59,787 bases of DNA from a virus: the IMG/VR virus record IMGVR_UViG_3300031521_000069, positions 1 to 59,787 of that record. One strand, given 5' to 3'. Shown here in pieces: positions 9,118 to 18,460 of the stretch. A model generated the notes under the pieces. That model was not told the origin of the DNA and made no database searches. It worked only from the letters and a program-made list of their open reading frames with translations. Each line of letters begins with the position of its first letter. The stretch's first letter is position 1. A program made the translations under genes and the position numbers.

Positions 9118-10113
9118 ATGAAAAGATTCGAATATTTGGATTCTCTAAGAGGGATAGCTGCAATGTTGGTGGTGGTATTTCACATTTGGGAAAAGAATAC
9201 CGACCACAACAATGTTCTGGCAACGTTCCCGTTCAACGTATTGATTGCCGGACATGGTTGTGTCTGCCTGTTTTTCATCTTGTCTGGGTTCGTGCTCAGT
9301 TACAAATTCATCGGTGAAGTTAATCAGGCCGATCCGCTGATCAAGGCAATTATCAAGCGCCCATTCCGTTTGGGTGGGGTGGTTATTTTTGTTTCGTTGT
9401 TTGCTTTGATCATAACCGGCAAGTTGTTTTCTATTCCAACCGACATTTTGATTCAGATCATTATTCAAAACCCCTTGACCTTTGCTGTGTACGACATTCC
9501 TCCACTTTGGACAATCGGGATCGAGTTGCAAGGATCGATCATGGTTTTTGTTGCCATGATCTTTATCAATGGGTTGCCGGTAGTTCAACGTATATTAGTT
9601 TTGACTTGTTGCATCTTTGTTTTTCGGAACAGCTTCTTCGATGCTTTTTTCTTTGGAATGATTATTGCCGATATTATCAAAAACAATTTGGTAAGTCCAT
9701 CTAAGGCATTGACTATCGTATTATTGGCTTTATTACCAGTTGGTTTGTGGTTGTTTGCTCATAACCGAGAAAGTAACCAGATAGGATTTTGGGTCGGTGA
9801 ATCTCTGTATTCGATGATCGGGGCGGCTATCGTATTCTTGTTTGTTTGCTTCTGCCCGGCAACCCACAAGATACTAAGCATCAAGCCCCTGATATTCTTA
9901 GGAAAGATTTCATTCAGCCTGTATGTATCGCACTGGCTAATAGTGGTAACTTATTCAAGTTTTTTCAAGGACTTGATGATTGGTTTTCCGTTTCTCTTAC
10001 AATCGGTTTTGCTCGTTGGGGTGTCGGTGCTGGTTGGCTGGTTACTAACCATTGCCATCGACAACCCGGCCGTCAAATTCGCCGGAGTAGTCGCAAGCAA
10101 GTTTAAATCATGA
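9118..10113 (+). CDS. acyltransferase 3 family membrane protein (O-antigen/polysaccharide acetylase)
   Basis: 331 residues. N-terminal FEYLDSLRGIAAMLVVVFH is the family signature, with catalytic His in VVFHIW; FFILSGFVLSY is the second motif. About ten hydrophobic segments follow. Such OafA/YrhL-type enzymes O-acylate surface sugars and in phages commonly alter the receptor (lysogenic or pseudolysogenic conversion). The gene stands alone on the + strand between two - strand operons with its own promoter, as expected for a moron. Its end overlaps by 6 bp the convergent stop at 10108; no terminator is evident between them. Confidence 0.9.
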   Translation: MKRFEYLDSLRGIAAMLVVVFHIWEKNTDHNNVLATFPFNVLIAGHGCVCLFFILSGFVLSYKFIGEVNQADPLIKAIIKRPFRLGGVVIFVSLFALIITGKLFSIPTDILIQIIIQNPLTFAVYDIPPLWTIGIELQGSIMVFVAMIFINGLPVVQRILVLTCCIFVFRNSFFDAFFFGMIIADIIKNNLVSPSKALTIVLLALLPVGLWLFAHNRESNQIGFWVGESLYSMIGAAIVFLFVCFCPATHKILSIKPLIFLGKISFSLYVSHWLIVVTYSSFFKDLMIGFPFLLQSVLLVGVSVLVGWLLTIAIDNPAVKFAGVVASKFKS

Positions 10114-10719
10114 TACAGAGATATTTACATCGGAACCCGGAATATGGTCGACCGGTTTGCAAGTTATTTCCTTTAACAATCCACCATCGCGGATTAGTTG
10201 TGGAAGTTGGTTATTGACCGGCAATGATTTATCGAAATGTTTTTCTTCGGCTTGTTCAAAATCCTGCCGATTATATTCCGGCATCTTGGCAATCATGTTC
10301 ATCATGTGTTTCAGCTCTTGTACACAATCGGTGGCAAGTTTGTTTTCAAACTCCCATCCCGAAACAATCTTCTTGATTTCCAGTTCGGTGTCGATGATCG
10401 TCAGGTTGAGTTCTTCTATCTCTAGAGCACCTTTGACAGAATCGAATTCGGAAATCTTCGCTTTCAACTTGGCGATTTTATTCTTCAACATTTTTACTTT
10501 ATTTTGGCTTTGTTCCCGACAGATCGAACCGTGCTCCAAATCCTTATATCGTTGTGTGTAATTCAACAACAGCGCCCGATATGCTCTTTCAGGAGTCTTC
10601 TCCCCGGCAACAATAGAATCGATTTGGAACGCCGAATTGCCAAATGGAATATCAAACAGGCGCTTTTGCACCTGTTCCATATCGCCAGAAAGTTGTTCAA
10701 ACTTAATCAAATCGGACAT
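10108..10719 (-). CDS. coiled-coil protein at the end of the tail-fibre cluster
   Basis: 203 residues from ATG 10719, which overlaps the upstream fibre stop as TAATG. It has long heptad stretches (about residues 75-140) and an acidic/polar C-terminus. The place right after the fibre gene is typical of fibre assembly chaperones or fibre-tip subunits, but no family is recognised. Confidence 0.65.
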   Translation of the reverse strand: MSDLIKFEQLSGDMEQVQKRLFDIPFGNSAFQIDSIVAGEKTPERAYRALLLNYTQRYKDLEHGSICREQSQNKVKMLKNKIAKLKAKISEFDSVKGALEIEELNLTIIDTELEIKKIVSGWEFENKLATDCVQELKHMMNMIAKMPEYNRQDFEQAEEKHFDKSLPVNNQLPQLIRDGGLLKEITCKPVDHIPGSDVNISVS

Positions 10720-12161
10720 TATAGGATTCCTCCGATTTGAGTAGATGTTTGACGCTCTCTTGCTAGTTGCATTGTTGCGCTCAAAACCGTTGCAGCTTCT
10801 GTTGCATAGGTTAATTTTTGGATGATGTTCGATGTGGCAGAAGAAACGATCCCGCCCAAGCCATAACCAGCAGTTCTTGAGTTGCACCCGCTCGAGTTAG
10901 AAACTGCTGTTAATGTTGCAGAGATTGTTGAAATTGCCGGGGTTGTGGCAAGGGTTAATTTCTGGATTATATTTCTCTCGGTAACGCCCCCCCCACCGAG
11001 AAAATAACCACAACCACCAGAATCATAATTAACCCCATTAGGGATATTACAAGCATATGCCAAAACTGCCGATTGTACTGCACAGGTTTCTGAACCATAA
11101 GTAAATTTATCGATAATATTATATGTATCGGAGGGGGAGTCAGGGTTTCCACCGCAAAACAATGCCATTACAGAATTGCCGATAGAACCAGTACCTCCAC
11201 GAGACGTACTTAACGAACCGGCTGCAACCGATAGAACTTCGGTTGTATAACTAATCTTTCTGATAGCAGTGGTTGTTCCGGCATAATTACCGCCAGCAAC
11301 ATAACCTGCAACTGAAGTTTGACAACCACTATTACCGCCAATAAGGGCTTGCGAGCTTAATGTAATCAACATCGTTGATATTGAATTATCGATTGCTCCG
11401 TATTTTTCAATCGACATTATTTGGGCACTACCGGTGAACCCGCCGAGAATATATGAAGAAGACAATGAAGATACACTAGCACAAAGACTCCTGGCAACAG
11501 AAAGCGATTGACTTACTAATGCTGTCGCTTCTGTCGTGAAATTGAGCGATTCGATTGGCTTTAGTGAATCATTGGCAGTTTCTCCAGAAGTACCTCCGGC
11601 AAAAGTATAACCAGATGAAGGATACATGGCTGTTTTGCTTCCGTTATCTACCGTTGTGGTAAACTCGGAATTTTCTGTGGTGCAAACAAATTCGATATAC
11701 TTGTTAATTGTGGTTTCAAATTGCAATTCAACGGCAGATGCAGCCGATTGAACCGATGAAGCAATAGTGTTTGTAACGTATTGTCCGTTTGCGCCCGACA
11801 AAATTGACCAACCGCCAACACCTTTAGACAAGATACCAAATCGAAAACCAAAAACAGCGGTTGGCGGGAGAGTGAAATTTAATTTACCAACAGCCCCGGC
11901 AACATACATTTTCCCATTTTCGATGATGGTGTTAGCAGTTACAAACTCCGGTGTTAATCCCCCCCCCGAACTACCCCCTACCGCCGCAACTGTCCCAGCA
12001 TCATCTTTGGTGGAAAGAGTATTGCTGTTGGTCGAATCCAGAAACAGGACTTTCTTTCCTGTTTCTGGTGTCGGTACATTCGCCGGGTTTATGGGGTTTA
12101 ATTTTACCCCGCCTTGGAACTCGGTGTCGCCCTGCAGAATATATTCTACTTGATTTGCCAT
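10719..12161 (-). CDS. tail fibre with kelch-like repeat domain
   Basis: 480 residues. Residues 1-60 form an attachment module shared with the fibre at 12223-13419 (NPxNPxNVPTP...DSTNxNxLSxKDxxGxV). From about residue 185 five to six repeats of some 45-50 residues recur, each with a GG-containing turn and an IxKxxYxTE or IQKLTxAT strand, which suggests a beta-propeller of the kelch type found in receptor-binding fibres. Probably adsorption. Translationally coupled to the coiled-coil gene downstream. Confidence 0.75.
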   Translation of the reverse strand: MANQVEYILQGDTEFQGGVKLNPINPANVPTPETGKKVLFLDSTNSNTLSTKDDAGTVAAVGGSSGGGLTPEFVTANTIIENGKMYVAGAVGKLNFTLPPTAVFGFRFGILSKGVGGWSILSGANGQYVTNTIASSVQSAASAVELQFETTINKYIEFVCTTENSEFTTTVDNGSKTAMYPSSGYTFAGGTSGETANDSLKPIESLNFTTEATALVSQSLSVARSLCASVSSLSSSYILGGFTGSAQIMSIEKYGAIDNSISTMLITLSSQALIGGNSGCQTSVAGYVAGGNYAGTTTAIRKISYTTEVLSVAAGSLSTSRGGTGSIGNSVMALFCGGNPDSPSDTYNIIDKFTYGSETCAVQSAVLAYACNIPNGVNYDSGGCGYFLGGGGVTERNIIQKLTLATTPAISTISATLTAVSNSSGCNSRTAGYGLGGIVSSATSNIIQKLTYATEAATVLSATMQLARERQTSTQIGGIL

Positions 12162-12222
12162 TATAATTTCTCTTTATTTTTTCGAGGCGATTAAAAATAA
12201 AATAATCGCCCCGAAATTTTAA

Positions 12223-13419
12223 TTAAACCGCAGTCCAGGAAATTGCTTTGGTAGTTCCGTCGCAAGTCAACTTATAAGTTCCGGCACTGGCAGGAGCATG
12301 TAAAGCCGTAAGAACTCCCGTAGACGCACGATAATAAATATCGCTAACTGCATCGCTTCCCATGATTACCACTGTCCCAGCGCCAATCATATCGTTGTTC
12401 ACGGCTTTGTATCCCGTGCCGGTATTGGCCACGCCAGTAATCAGATTGTTTTTGGAATAAATAGTAGCAGAAGTCCCGGCAATCACAGGAACTCCCGATC
12501 CACTATTTACCAAATAATTATTGACGATTGCGTTATTACGCAAGGTTCCATCCGCACCGTTATCGCAAGAGATTAACCCGCCATTGCCGCTATTCACAAT
12601 AATATTATCGGCAATAAAAGCAGTTCCTCCGGTTGTTGAAGTAATTAGAGCTCCGGCTTTAGCAGTGTTAAAATTACATTCTCTAATGAATAATACTCCT
12701 GCACCCGTAATGGTACTGGTCAGAGTACAAACAATTGCCAAAAACTGCCCCGTGCTTACAACAGTGATAACACCCCCAAGCAGAGAAACGCTTTTAAAGT
12801 CGGCAAGACCGGCAATCGAAATATTGCCGGTAATGGAACCGCCCTGGACAAGGACCCGACCCGTAGCGGTGCTTGAAAAAGCAACGTTACCCACTGTATG
12901 AAGGTCGTAACGGGTGTAATCGGGATTAGGAACAGTAATTCCGGCGCTGAAAGTTATCGTTGATCCATTGCCATAAACAATCAGCGGAATATTCGGCAAA
13001 GTAACGGCAGAAGTTTCTGTGTAAGTCCCAAAAGCAATGTCGATCGTTGCACCAGTATAACTTGCTGCGGTAATTGCAGCTCCGGCAGCAGATAAAGAAG
13101 CAAACGGGAAAGCCTCCGACCCATTAGCGATAATACCTTTGGCTGTATTTGCGGCCGCCTTGGTTTTATCAACATGAACAATGGGCGAAAGAATTGCACC
13201 AATATCGTCTTCGCTCATATCCGAATCAGTCAACAAAACTTGAACATTACCCAAATGATCTTTCTGCGAAAGAACATTGTTATTGGTGGAATCCTTGAAT
13301 ACAAAAATTCCACCAGCTAGCATCGGAGTAGGTACATTTACTGGATTGACTGGGGTAAAAATAACCCCATTGCTTGCCCGGTAAACGTTGCCGGCCATGT
13401 AAAACGTTTTCTTACTCAT
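12223..13419 (-). CDS. tail fibre/tailspike with right-handed beta-helix
   Basis: 398 residues. It shares the N-terminal attachment module with the 10719-12161 fibre. Residues 95-340 show short V/I/G/N-rich rungs (GSITGNISIAG, NNAIVNNYLVNSG, SKNNLITG) typical of parallel beta-helices, and the end (TYKLTCDGTTKAISW) resembles a small trimerisation tip. No catalytic motif is apparent. AGGAAAAG precedes the ATG. Confidence 0.75.
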   Translation of the reverse strand: MSKKTFYMAGNVYRASNGVIFTPVNPVNVPTPMLAGGIFVFKDSTNNNVLSQKDHLGNVQVLLTDSDMSEDDIGAILSPIVHVDKTKAAANTAKGIIANGSEAFPFASLSAAGAAITAASYTGATIDIAFGTYTETSAVTLPNIPLIVYGNGSTITFSAGITVPNPDYTRYDLHTVGNVAFSSTATGRVLVQGGSITGNISIAGLADFKSVSLLGGVITVVSTGQFLAIVCTLTSTITGAGVLFIRECNFNTAKAGALITSTTGGTAFIADNIIVNSGNGGLISCDNGADGTLRNNAIVNNYLVNSGSGVPVIAGTSATIYSKNNLITGVANTGTGYKAVNNDMIGAGTVVIMGSDAVSDIYYRASTGVLTALHAPASAGTYKLTCDGTTKAISWTAV

Positions 13420-13464
13420 TTTCTTTTCCTTAATTTCTTTGTTGGTGGAACTGCTAATTGCAGT

Positions 13465-13914
13465 TTATGATATCATTATTTTCCAAACTCCGCTAATTGG
13501 AATTTGATTTATTGGAAAGTAGATTTTTATTGTGTTATTGTCTGCTTTTTCGCGCGTATAATAAACAAAAACTCCAGTATTATCTTCCATTAAAATCGTC
13601 TTAATGTTTCTATTGAGATTATGGGTAATGGTTAGGGTGTTTGATGACCAAACAAAACCTGTTGAATTGGTAGATGTAAAAGAACCAAAAAAATCATTTA
13701 TTACGGTTGGGGCATAAATTTTACCCCAAACATCACTGTCTTTATAAAACCAATCGCCGGAAACAATATTCAGATAGAAATCGGTGTTGCCGCCAAGAGT
13801 ATTTGACGGATCGGCACCGCCATATCTTACTCTTGATTTGGCAGTATCAATAACCGGAGCTGGCGCACTGCCAACCGGCCCGACTATAAAAGATTCTGTC
13901 AGTTCTTCAGCCAT
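13465..13914 (-). CDS. tail fibre tip/adaptor protein B
   Basis: 149 residues from ATG 13914 (TAATG overlap with the upstream gene). The C-terminal ~75 residues are a domain also present at the end of the 13914-14543 product: FTSTxSTGFVWSSNTLTITHN and later IPISGVWKI. A 51-bp identical DNA segment lies within this domain. Likely a receptor-binding or capping domain at the distal fibre. Confidence 0.65.
   Translation of the reverse strand: MAEELTESFIVGPVGSAPAPVIDTAKSRVRYGGADPSNTLGGNTDFYLNIVSGDWFYKDSDVWGKIYAPTVINDFFGSFTSTNSTGFVWSSNTLTITHNLNRNIKTILMEDNTGVFVYYTREKADNNTIKIYFPINQIPISGVWKIMIS
13616..13666 (-). repeat. 51-bp direct repeat, copy 1
   Basis: Identical at all 51 positions to 14077-14127, encoding the FVWSSNTLTITHNL core of the shared fibre domain, while the flanks are diverged. 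Confidence 0.95.
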
Positions 13915-14543
13915 TAATTTCCGCCCTGGAAAATTTGTATTGTCCAAGTTCCGGTAATCGGAATTAACGCAACCGGAAAATAGATGACAATACTATTCAC
14001 ATCAACCGGATCAAAAGAATATGCGCAGTTAATTTTATTGGCATCTTGAATCCTTACTGTCGGGAAATAAGTCCCAAGATTATGGGTAATGGTTAGGGTG
14101 TTTGATGACCAAACAAAACCTGTTGAAGCAGTCGACGTAAAGGCAGACAGGAAACAACCGATTCCTAACTGTCCTTTTGTTACGTCCCCAGTATATGTAC
14201 CGACGGAACTAACTTGACCCTTTCTATCACTATCTAACCATGCATTTGTATCGGCATCCCAAACCCAATAAGTTCCAGTAGAAGTTACCTTTGCGTTCCA
14301 GCCAATTTCGCCAGTAGGATATGCAGAAATTAACGCAGCAGATGTGGCAAAAACGCCTTTATAATAAATATCCCCAATACCCATGGGGAGTGTCCAGTTT
14401 ACCTTATCGACGGAAACCCTGATGTAAATATCTCCGCCGACTGGCTTTGTGTGCCAGCTCAGATGATCAGAGGAAAATTGAACAAAAGTTGCATTGGTTA
14501 GCAACTGTCCTAAAATGGGATCAAATACTGGTAAACTGTTCAT
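13914..14543 (-). CDS. tail fibre tip/adaptor protein A
   Basis: 209 residues. An N-terminal half with DIYYKGVFATSAALISAYPTGEIG resembles the intramolecular 'value/label' segment common in phage fibres; the C-terminal ~80 residues share the domain described for 13465-13914, including FVWSSNTLTITHN. The two adjacent genes therefore arose by partial duplication. Confidence 0.65.
   Translation of the reverse strand: MNSLPVFDPILGQLLTNATFVQFSSDHLSWHTKPVGGDIYIRVSVDKVNWTLPMGIGDIYYKGVFATSAALISAYPTGEIGWNAKVTSTGTYWVWDADTNAWLDSDRKGQVSSVGTYTGDVTKGQLGIGCFLSAFTSTASTGFVWSSNTLTITHNLGTYFPTVRIQDANKINCAYSFDPVDVNSIVIYFPVALIPITGTWTIQIFQGGN
14077..14127 (-). repeat. 51-bp direct repeat, copy 2
   Basis: Perfect match to 13616-13666; see that entry. 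Confidence 0.95.
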
Positions 14544-14552
14544 TTTAACCCC

Positions 14553-14792
14553 TTAAAGATCAATGTAATTATTATTGATCGGAACCCAATTGGTTATTGA
14601 AGCTCTTGCCGACCAAAGGCCGAATGTCCACGTTTGAATAACACCGGTTGTGGTATCGATTTTTTCAATGTATTGCGGCGTTGCGGCGTTTGGCATCGTC
14701 CCATAAATCTGATAATTTACGCCAGCTGTTGTCGTCGTATCGATGGTACTGGGTTTCCGAAAATGGGTATTGAATTTGAATACTCTGCTCAT
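14553..14792 (-). CDS. small fibre-region protein
   Basis: 79 residues, beta-rich (YQIYGTMPNAATPQYIEK, TWTFGLWSARASITNW). No family recognised. It sits between the fibre assembly protein and the fibre tips with close spacing, so it is probably a fibre or baseplate accessory. Confidence 0.6.
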   Translation of the reverse strand: MSRVFKFNTHFRKPSTIDTTTTAGVNYQIYGTMPNAATPQYIEKIDTTTGVIQTWTFGLWSARASITNWVPINNNYIDL

Positions 14793-14803
14793 TTGTTCTT
14801 TCC

Positions 14804-15289
14804 TTAATTATTTTGCAACCAATCAAGTAATTCTTCAGCCGTCATTGTTTCGAAGCTGTTTTTAATCGCCCGATATTTTTCAAAAACAATTTGGCCATAT
14901 TGAATCAAACCAAATTCAAGGCCAATAATTTGCGAATTAGATAAATGAATTACGCTGTCGTCTTTACATACCCAATCGGTTTCAAATGTCGAATCGAGTT
15001 TTGCATAGGCAGCCGCTCCATTAATACGCTCGCGGCTTCGGCTATCGCACTGAATATTCTTACCCAGATATTCAAAGCAATCGTCTTCTTCGCGGGCGCG
15101 AAGTTGGTTTGCCTTGTCCCTGGCACTATATAAGGCATCAGTTCTTTCGTCATAGGCATCGAAAATTGTTTGAGCAGCGGCCTTTTGATTGGGAGTGGCG
15201 CTGTGTTTAAAAACAATACCTGTTTGAAAACTTACACCATCTATCGGGCAAACTTCTTCAATTTTATTATGCAGCGCTAAAATGTTCAT
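14804..15289 (-). CDS. DUF4376-like tail fibre assembly protein
   Basis: 161 residues. The helical, charged layout with repeated R.RE, a W in WVCKDD and the ending MTAEELLDWLQNN resemble DUF4376-type chaperone/assembly proteins found beside fibres. AGG precedes ATG. The assignment is moderate and rests on length, context and sequence style. Confidence 0.5.
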   Translation of the reverse strand: MNILALHNKIEEVCPIDGVSFQTGIVFKHSATPNQKAAAQTIFDAYDERTDALYSARDKANQLRAREEDDCFEYLGKNIQCDSRSRERINGAAAYAKLDSTFETDWVCKDDSVIHLSNSQIIGLEFGLIQYGQIVFEKYRAIKNSFETMTAEELLDWLQNN

Positions 15290-15300
15290 TTTTTTTACCT

Positions 15301-16452
15301 TTACATCAGCACAGAACTATTAATTGTTGCGGTGGTAAAAACCCCGCCCGAATAACCAAATTCAGCCAAATGCAAAGCCAAATAACCTAATGGCAGAGGC
15401 CGCCACTCGGAGGAGCTTCCGGTAACTGTTGTGGCACTACTAGTAATTCCGGATGCTCGAGAAATCCAAGATAAGTCGGCAGTCGCCAAGCCGATTTCAC
15501 CAGCGGAAACCATCCCCCAAGTTGTATTATTTAGCAAGAAAACACCATCTTCACCACAAACCATTTCAACTTTATTATTAGCATCGTTATTATAATATCT
15601 CCAAGCGCCGGTCGTATATGAATGAGACGCACTAGAAATAAAATAAAACATTTTGTTTAATTTATTGTTTTCGTTCCAACAAAATCTCCTGACGGCACTA
15701 TCCTCAGATTGACCAATTGTCGAAGTTGTCCTAATGGTTCCCAAATAACGTTTGGTAGTACTTCCACTTTTTACTTTAATTCCGTCTTGCAACACAAGGG
15801 CAGTGGCTCGGACGGTATCGCTAGCCCAAGCCACTGCTTCTAACGTTAAAGTTCCAGCATCTGAATAAGCAAAAATATCAAAATTGGTATTGGCTGCAAA
15901 CCCTGTCAATGCCAAAGATACTTCGATAAATTGTTTTACCTCCCACTGCGCTCCTGTATATAACGCAAGGTTATTCCCATTATAGGGCGTGAAAGAAACC
16001 GAAGTTGCCGTCGGTAAATTCAGACGCCCTTGTGATAAAAAATTCAACGAAGTAAAGTTGAATAGAGATTCTAGGCTTTTCCAATATGTCGGATTTGCTC
16101 CGGCATCGGGGTCTTTTGTGCCGCCCGAATTCGGGCCGCTTGCAAGTAGCGATTGATACAAAACCGCATCGGTACCGCCGACCACAAAAGCCCCGGCAGG
16201 ATAATCAGTCAACGCCGACCAAACAGGAATCCCGGTTTTTTCTACCTGATTCAATACCGCTGCAATTCGATAAAGAATCTCGTTTGAGTTTTTGCTATCG
16301 ATAATTTCAGAAAACGGCCAGCCCTTTTCGACATCGGCTTGCAAAATTGCCGTATCACGATAAGTAACTCCGGCAACCGGATTTGTCGGGATTGTAGTAG
16401 TCGCGGATGTTCCGAAAACCATCCCTTTTAATGAAACCGTTCTATTTGCCAT
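15301..16452 (-). CDS. tail fibre protein, baseplate-proximal
   Basis: 383 residues. The N-terminal ~150 residues include GIPVWSALTDYPAGAFVVGG, a carbohydrate-binding/adaptor-like module (WSxxxYxxGxxV) common near baseplates. A central beta domain (VRATALVLQDGIKVKSGSTT, YLGTIRTTSTIGQSEDS) is of a type repeatedly seen in phage tail proteins. AGGAG lies 6 bases before the ATG. First fibre gene after the baseplate set. Confidence 0.7.
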   Translation of the reverse strand: MANRTVSLKGMVFGTSATTTIPTNPVAGVTYRDTAILQADVEKGWPFSEIIDSKNSNEILYRIAAVLNQVEKTGIPVWSALTDYPAGAFVVGGTDAVLYQSLLASGPNSGGTKDPDAGANPTYWKSLESLFNFTSLNFLSQGRLNLPTATSVSFTPYNGNNLALYTGAQWEVKQFIEVSLALTGFAANTNFDIFAYSDAGTLTLEAVAWASDTVRATALVLQDGIKVKSGSTTKRYLGTIRTTSTIGQSEDSAVRRFCWNENNKLNKMFYFISSASHSYTTGAWRYYNNDANNKVEMVCGEDGVFLLNNTTWGMVSAGEIGLATADLSWISRASGITSSATTVTGSSSEWRPLPLGYLALHLAEFGYSGGVFTTATINSSVLM

Positions 16453-16470
16453 CTTAACTCCTGTATATTC

Positions 16471-17226
16471 TTATAATGATAAATAAATTGCAGCCCTTGC
16501 AAAATCTGGTCTTCCTGCTTCTTGGTCGGGTGCAAAACCCATCCCACTATTATTATAAGCGTTCATGGGTAGGAATACAACACCTAAAATTCTGGTGGTG
16601 GCCGCAAACGGCAATAAGTATCTAAGCCCAAATTTAGAATCATTCGCTGTTACAGTAAGCAATAAGGCGAGCACATTTCTCGGTATTGTACTCCTGACCA
16701 CAAGATAAATATCAAGAGGAGCAACAGTAATAAACGAAACGTTTTCATTGGTCAATAATTTTATATAAGACCGAAGTTCCGGTACGCTTGCCCCTTGAAC
16801 GTGATTTTTAAATATTTTAGCAAAAATCAATTTCCTATATTCAATATCATTTGCAACCGTATCCTCATATAAGCTGGCCGGACTACACCAAACAACAACC
16901 TGATCCGGGCAATTTATTGCATCGTCGGTTGTTAACCAGCTTTTAGTTGCACCGTCAATATTTACCCGCTCTTGTCCAACAAGAACACCAATACCGTCCA
17001 GTTGCACCCCGGTAGCGGTCATTAAGGTTCTTTTGCTTAATGAATCATAAAGCGAATCATAAAGTTCCTGGGCTTCTGCGGAGGTTGCCTGAACCAATTC
17101 ATCAAGGATTGTTGAGTTCCTGAATTGATAAAGCAACCGGCTTCTTCCCCGCGCAAGAAGGTCTTGATTATATTGCGAAAAATCAACGGTTAAATTCGCG
17201 TTATTTTCGAATATATTTGTGCTCAT
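16471..17226 (-). CDS. baseplate protein, P2 gpI / DUF2612-like
   Basis: 251 residues immediately after the gpJ-like gene, with ATGA overlap. The helical N-terminus, central VQLDGIGVLVGQ and the place J-then-I-then-fibres fit the DUF2612/gpI family that connects the wedge to fibres. Confidence 0.75.
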   Translation of the reverse strand: MSTNIFENNANLTVDFSQYNQDLLARGRSRLLYQFRNSTILDELVQATSAEAQELYDSLYDSLSKRTLMTATGVQLDGIGVLVGQERVNIDGATKSWLTTDDAINCPDQVVVWCSPASLYEDTVANDIEYRKLIFAKIFKNHVQGASVPELRSYIKLLTNENVSFITVAPLDIYLVVRSTIPRNVLALLLTVTANDSKFGLRYLLPFAATTRILGVVFLPMNAYNNSGMGFAPDQEAGRPDFARAAIYLSL

Positions 17227-18458
17227 GATACGTTCACCGTGATGTTACTTGTTGAGAAAGTGGCGATATGATCCCAAACAACCGCAATGTCCGCAGACCC
17301 CAATGTACCAGAAGAAAGACCAATTTGCACCGAATTTATTTTCAATCCCAGCACGGCATTAATCGGCGGGTAAAGTTTCGATACAACAACGTCATCGCCA
17401 GGTAAATAACCGCTTTGATCAAAAACATTGGTCTCAACAACACCCAGTCCCTCAATTCCATATAGGGCGAACTGAGCAATATTATTTTTAATCTGAACCA
17501 CGGCGTCGGCAGGATAAGAATTGACGTCAATAATACTTATGTTAACCTCAACAAAAATCGGGACCGGTGTTGGTCTGGTAAACCGGATAATGTTACTGGT
17601 CTGCATAGTATCAACATAAGTTACCGAGGTGTTTCCATAAGTATAAATCGCAACCGCCAGACGTTCAAAAATAACCCGTGCAACATCGGCGTTAATGCCA
17701 CCAATTACAACGGCGCATAATGATTTTGCCGGTAATCCGTTTCCATCCGTGGTCAAAGTATTGTTGACATAAATTCGACAACTGGTAACATTTTCAATAT
17801 TCAAAATCGCGCCGTAAATCGCCTCTACAACAGATTGCGCCGGGGTGGTTGTCGATATATTTCTCCGGGAGCGCAAGGCGGCATCGGTTTCATCTACCGT
17901 TCCAGGAATTGTTTCCGCAATATTTGTGGCCGCATCCCAGCCGGAAATAATCGTTACCATTTTTGTCAACGAACCGGCAGCATAAACATAAGCCCCATTA
18001 GTGGTCGAAGTTGTCGCCGCCGTTGCTGTGCCGTCGCTTCCAATATAAACATCGGCATTAAGCGCCCAGATAACTTCATCGTTTGTATCCGATACCTTGC
18101 TCCCGACGGGGATAAGCAAACCAACAGAGCCGGTCAATAATAAAGTTGTCGTCGACGCTGTGCCGCTTTTCCGGGTTATACCGTTTAATTGAACAAGGCC
18201 ACTAAGCCCCGGCCCGGCAGCAAGCAATGGATTAAACTGATTATAGGTTGCTTGCGCCAATTCCCAGGTGGTTGATAACTGGTCAATAAGAGTGTTAATC
18301 ACCTGAACAAAAGGATCATCCTCTTGTAAATTGATTTGCAGGGTTTCCCCACTATCAGGATCAACAATCTGGTTTAATAATGCTTGTAACGAAGATCGAA
18401 TGTCATTCAATCTTTTTAAATTAAAACCGGCAACTGTATCAACACCATAAGTCGTCAT
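17223..18458 (-). CDS. baseplate wedge protein J (P2 gpJ/Mu gp47/T4 gp6-like)
   Basis: 411 residues with Baseplate_J features: a helical N-terminus, RKSGTASTTTLLLTG and the IPVGSKVSD turn, DETDAALRSRR, and a C-terminal beta domain. It forms the wedge ring of the contractile baseplate. Flanked by the gp25-like and gpI-like genes in the usual order. Confidence 0.88.
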   Translation of the reverse strand: MTTYGVDTVAGFNLKRLNDIRSSLQALLNQIVDPDSGETLQINLQEDDPFVQVINTLIDQLSTTWELAQATYNQFNPLLAAGPGLSGLVQLNGITRKSGTASTTTLLLTGSVGLLIPVGSKVSDTNDEVIWALNADVYIGSDGTATAATTSTTNGAYVYAAGSLTKMVTIISGWDAATNIAETIPGTVDETDAALRSRRNISTTTPAQSVVEAIYGAILNIENVTSCRIYVNNTLTTDGNGLPAKSLCAVVIGGINADVARVIFERLAVAIYTYGNTSVTYVDTMQTSNIIRFTRPTPVPIFVEVNISIIDVNSYPADAVVQIKNNIAQFALYGIEGLGVVETNVFDQSGYLPGDDVVVSKLYPPINAVLGLKINSVQIGLSSGTLGSADIAVVWDHIATFSTSNITVNVS

Positions 18459-18460
18459 AT

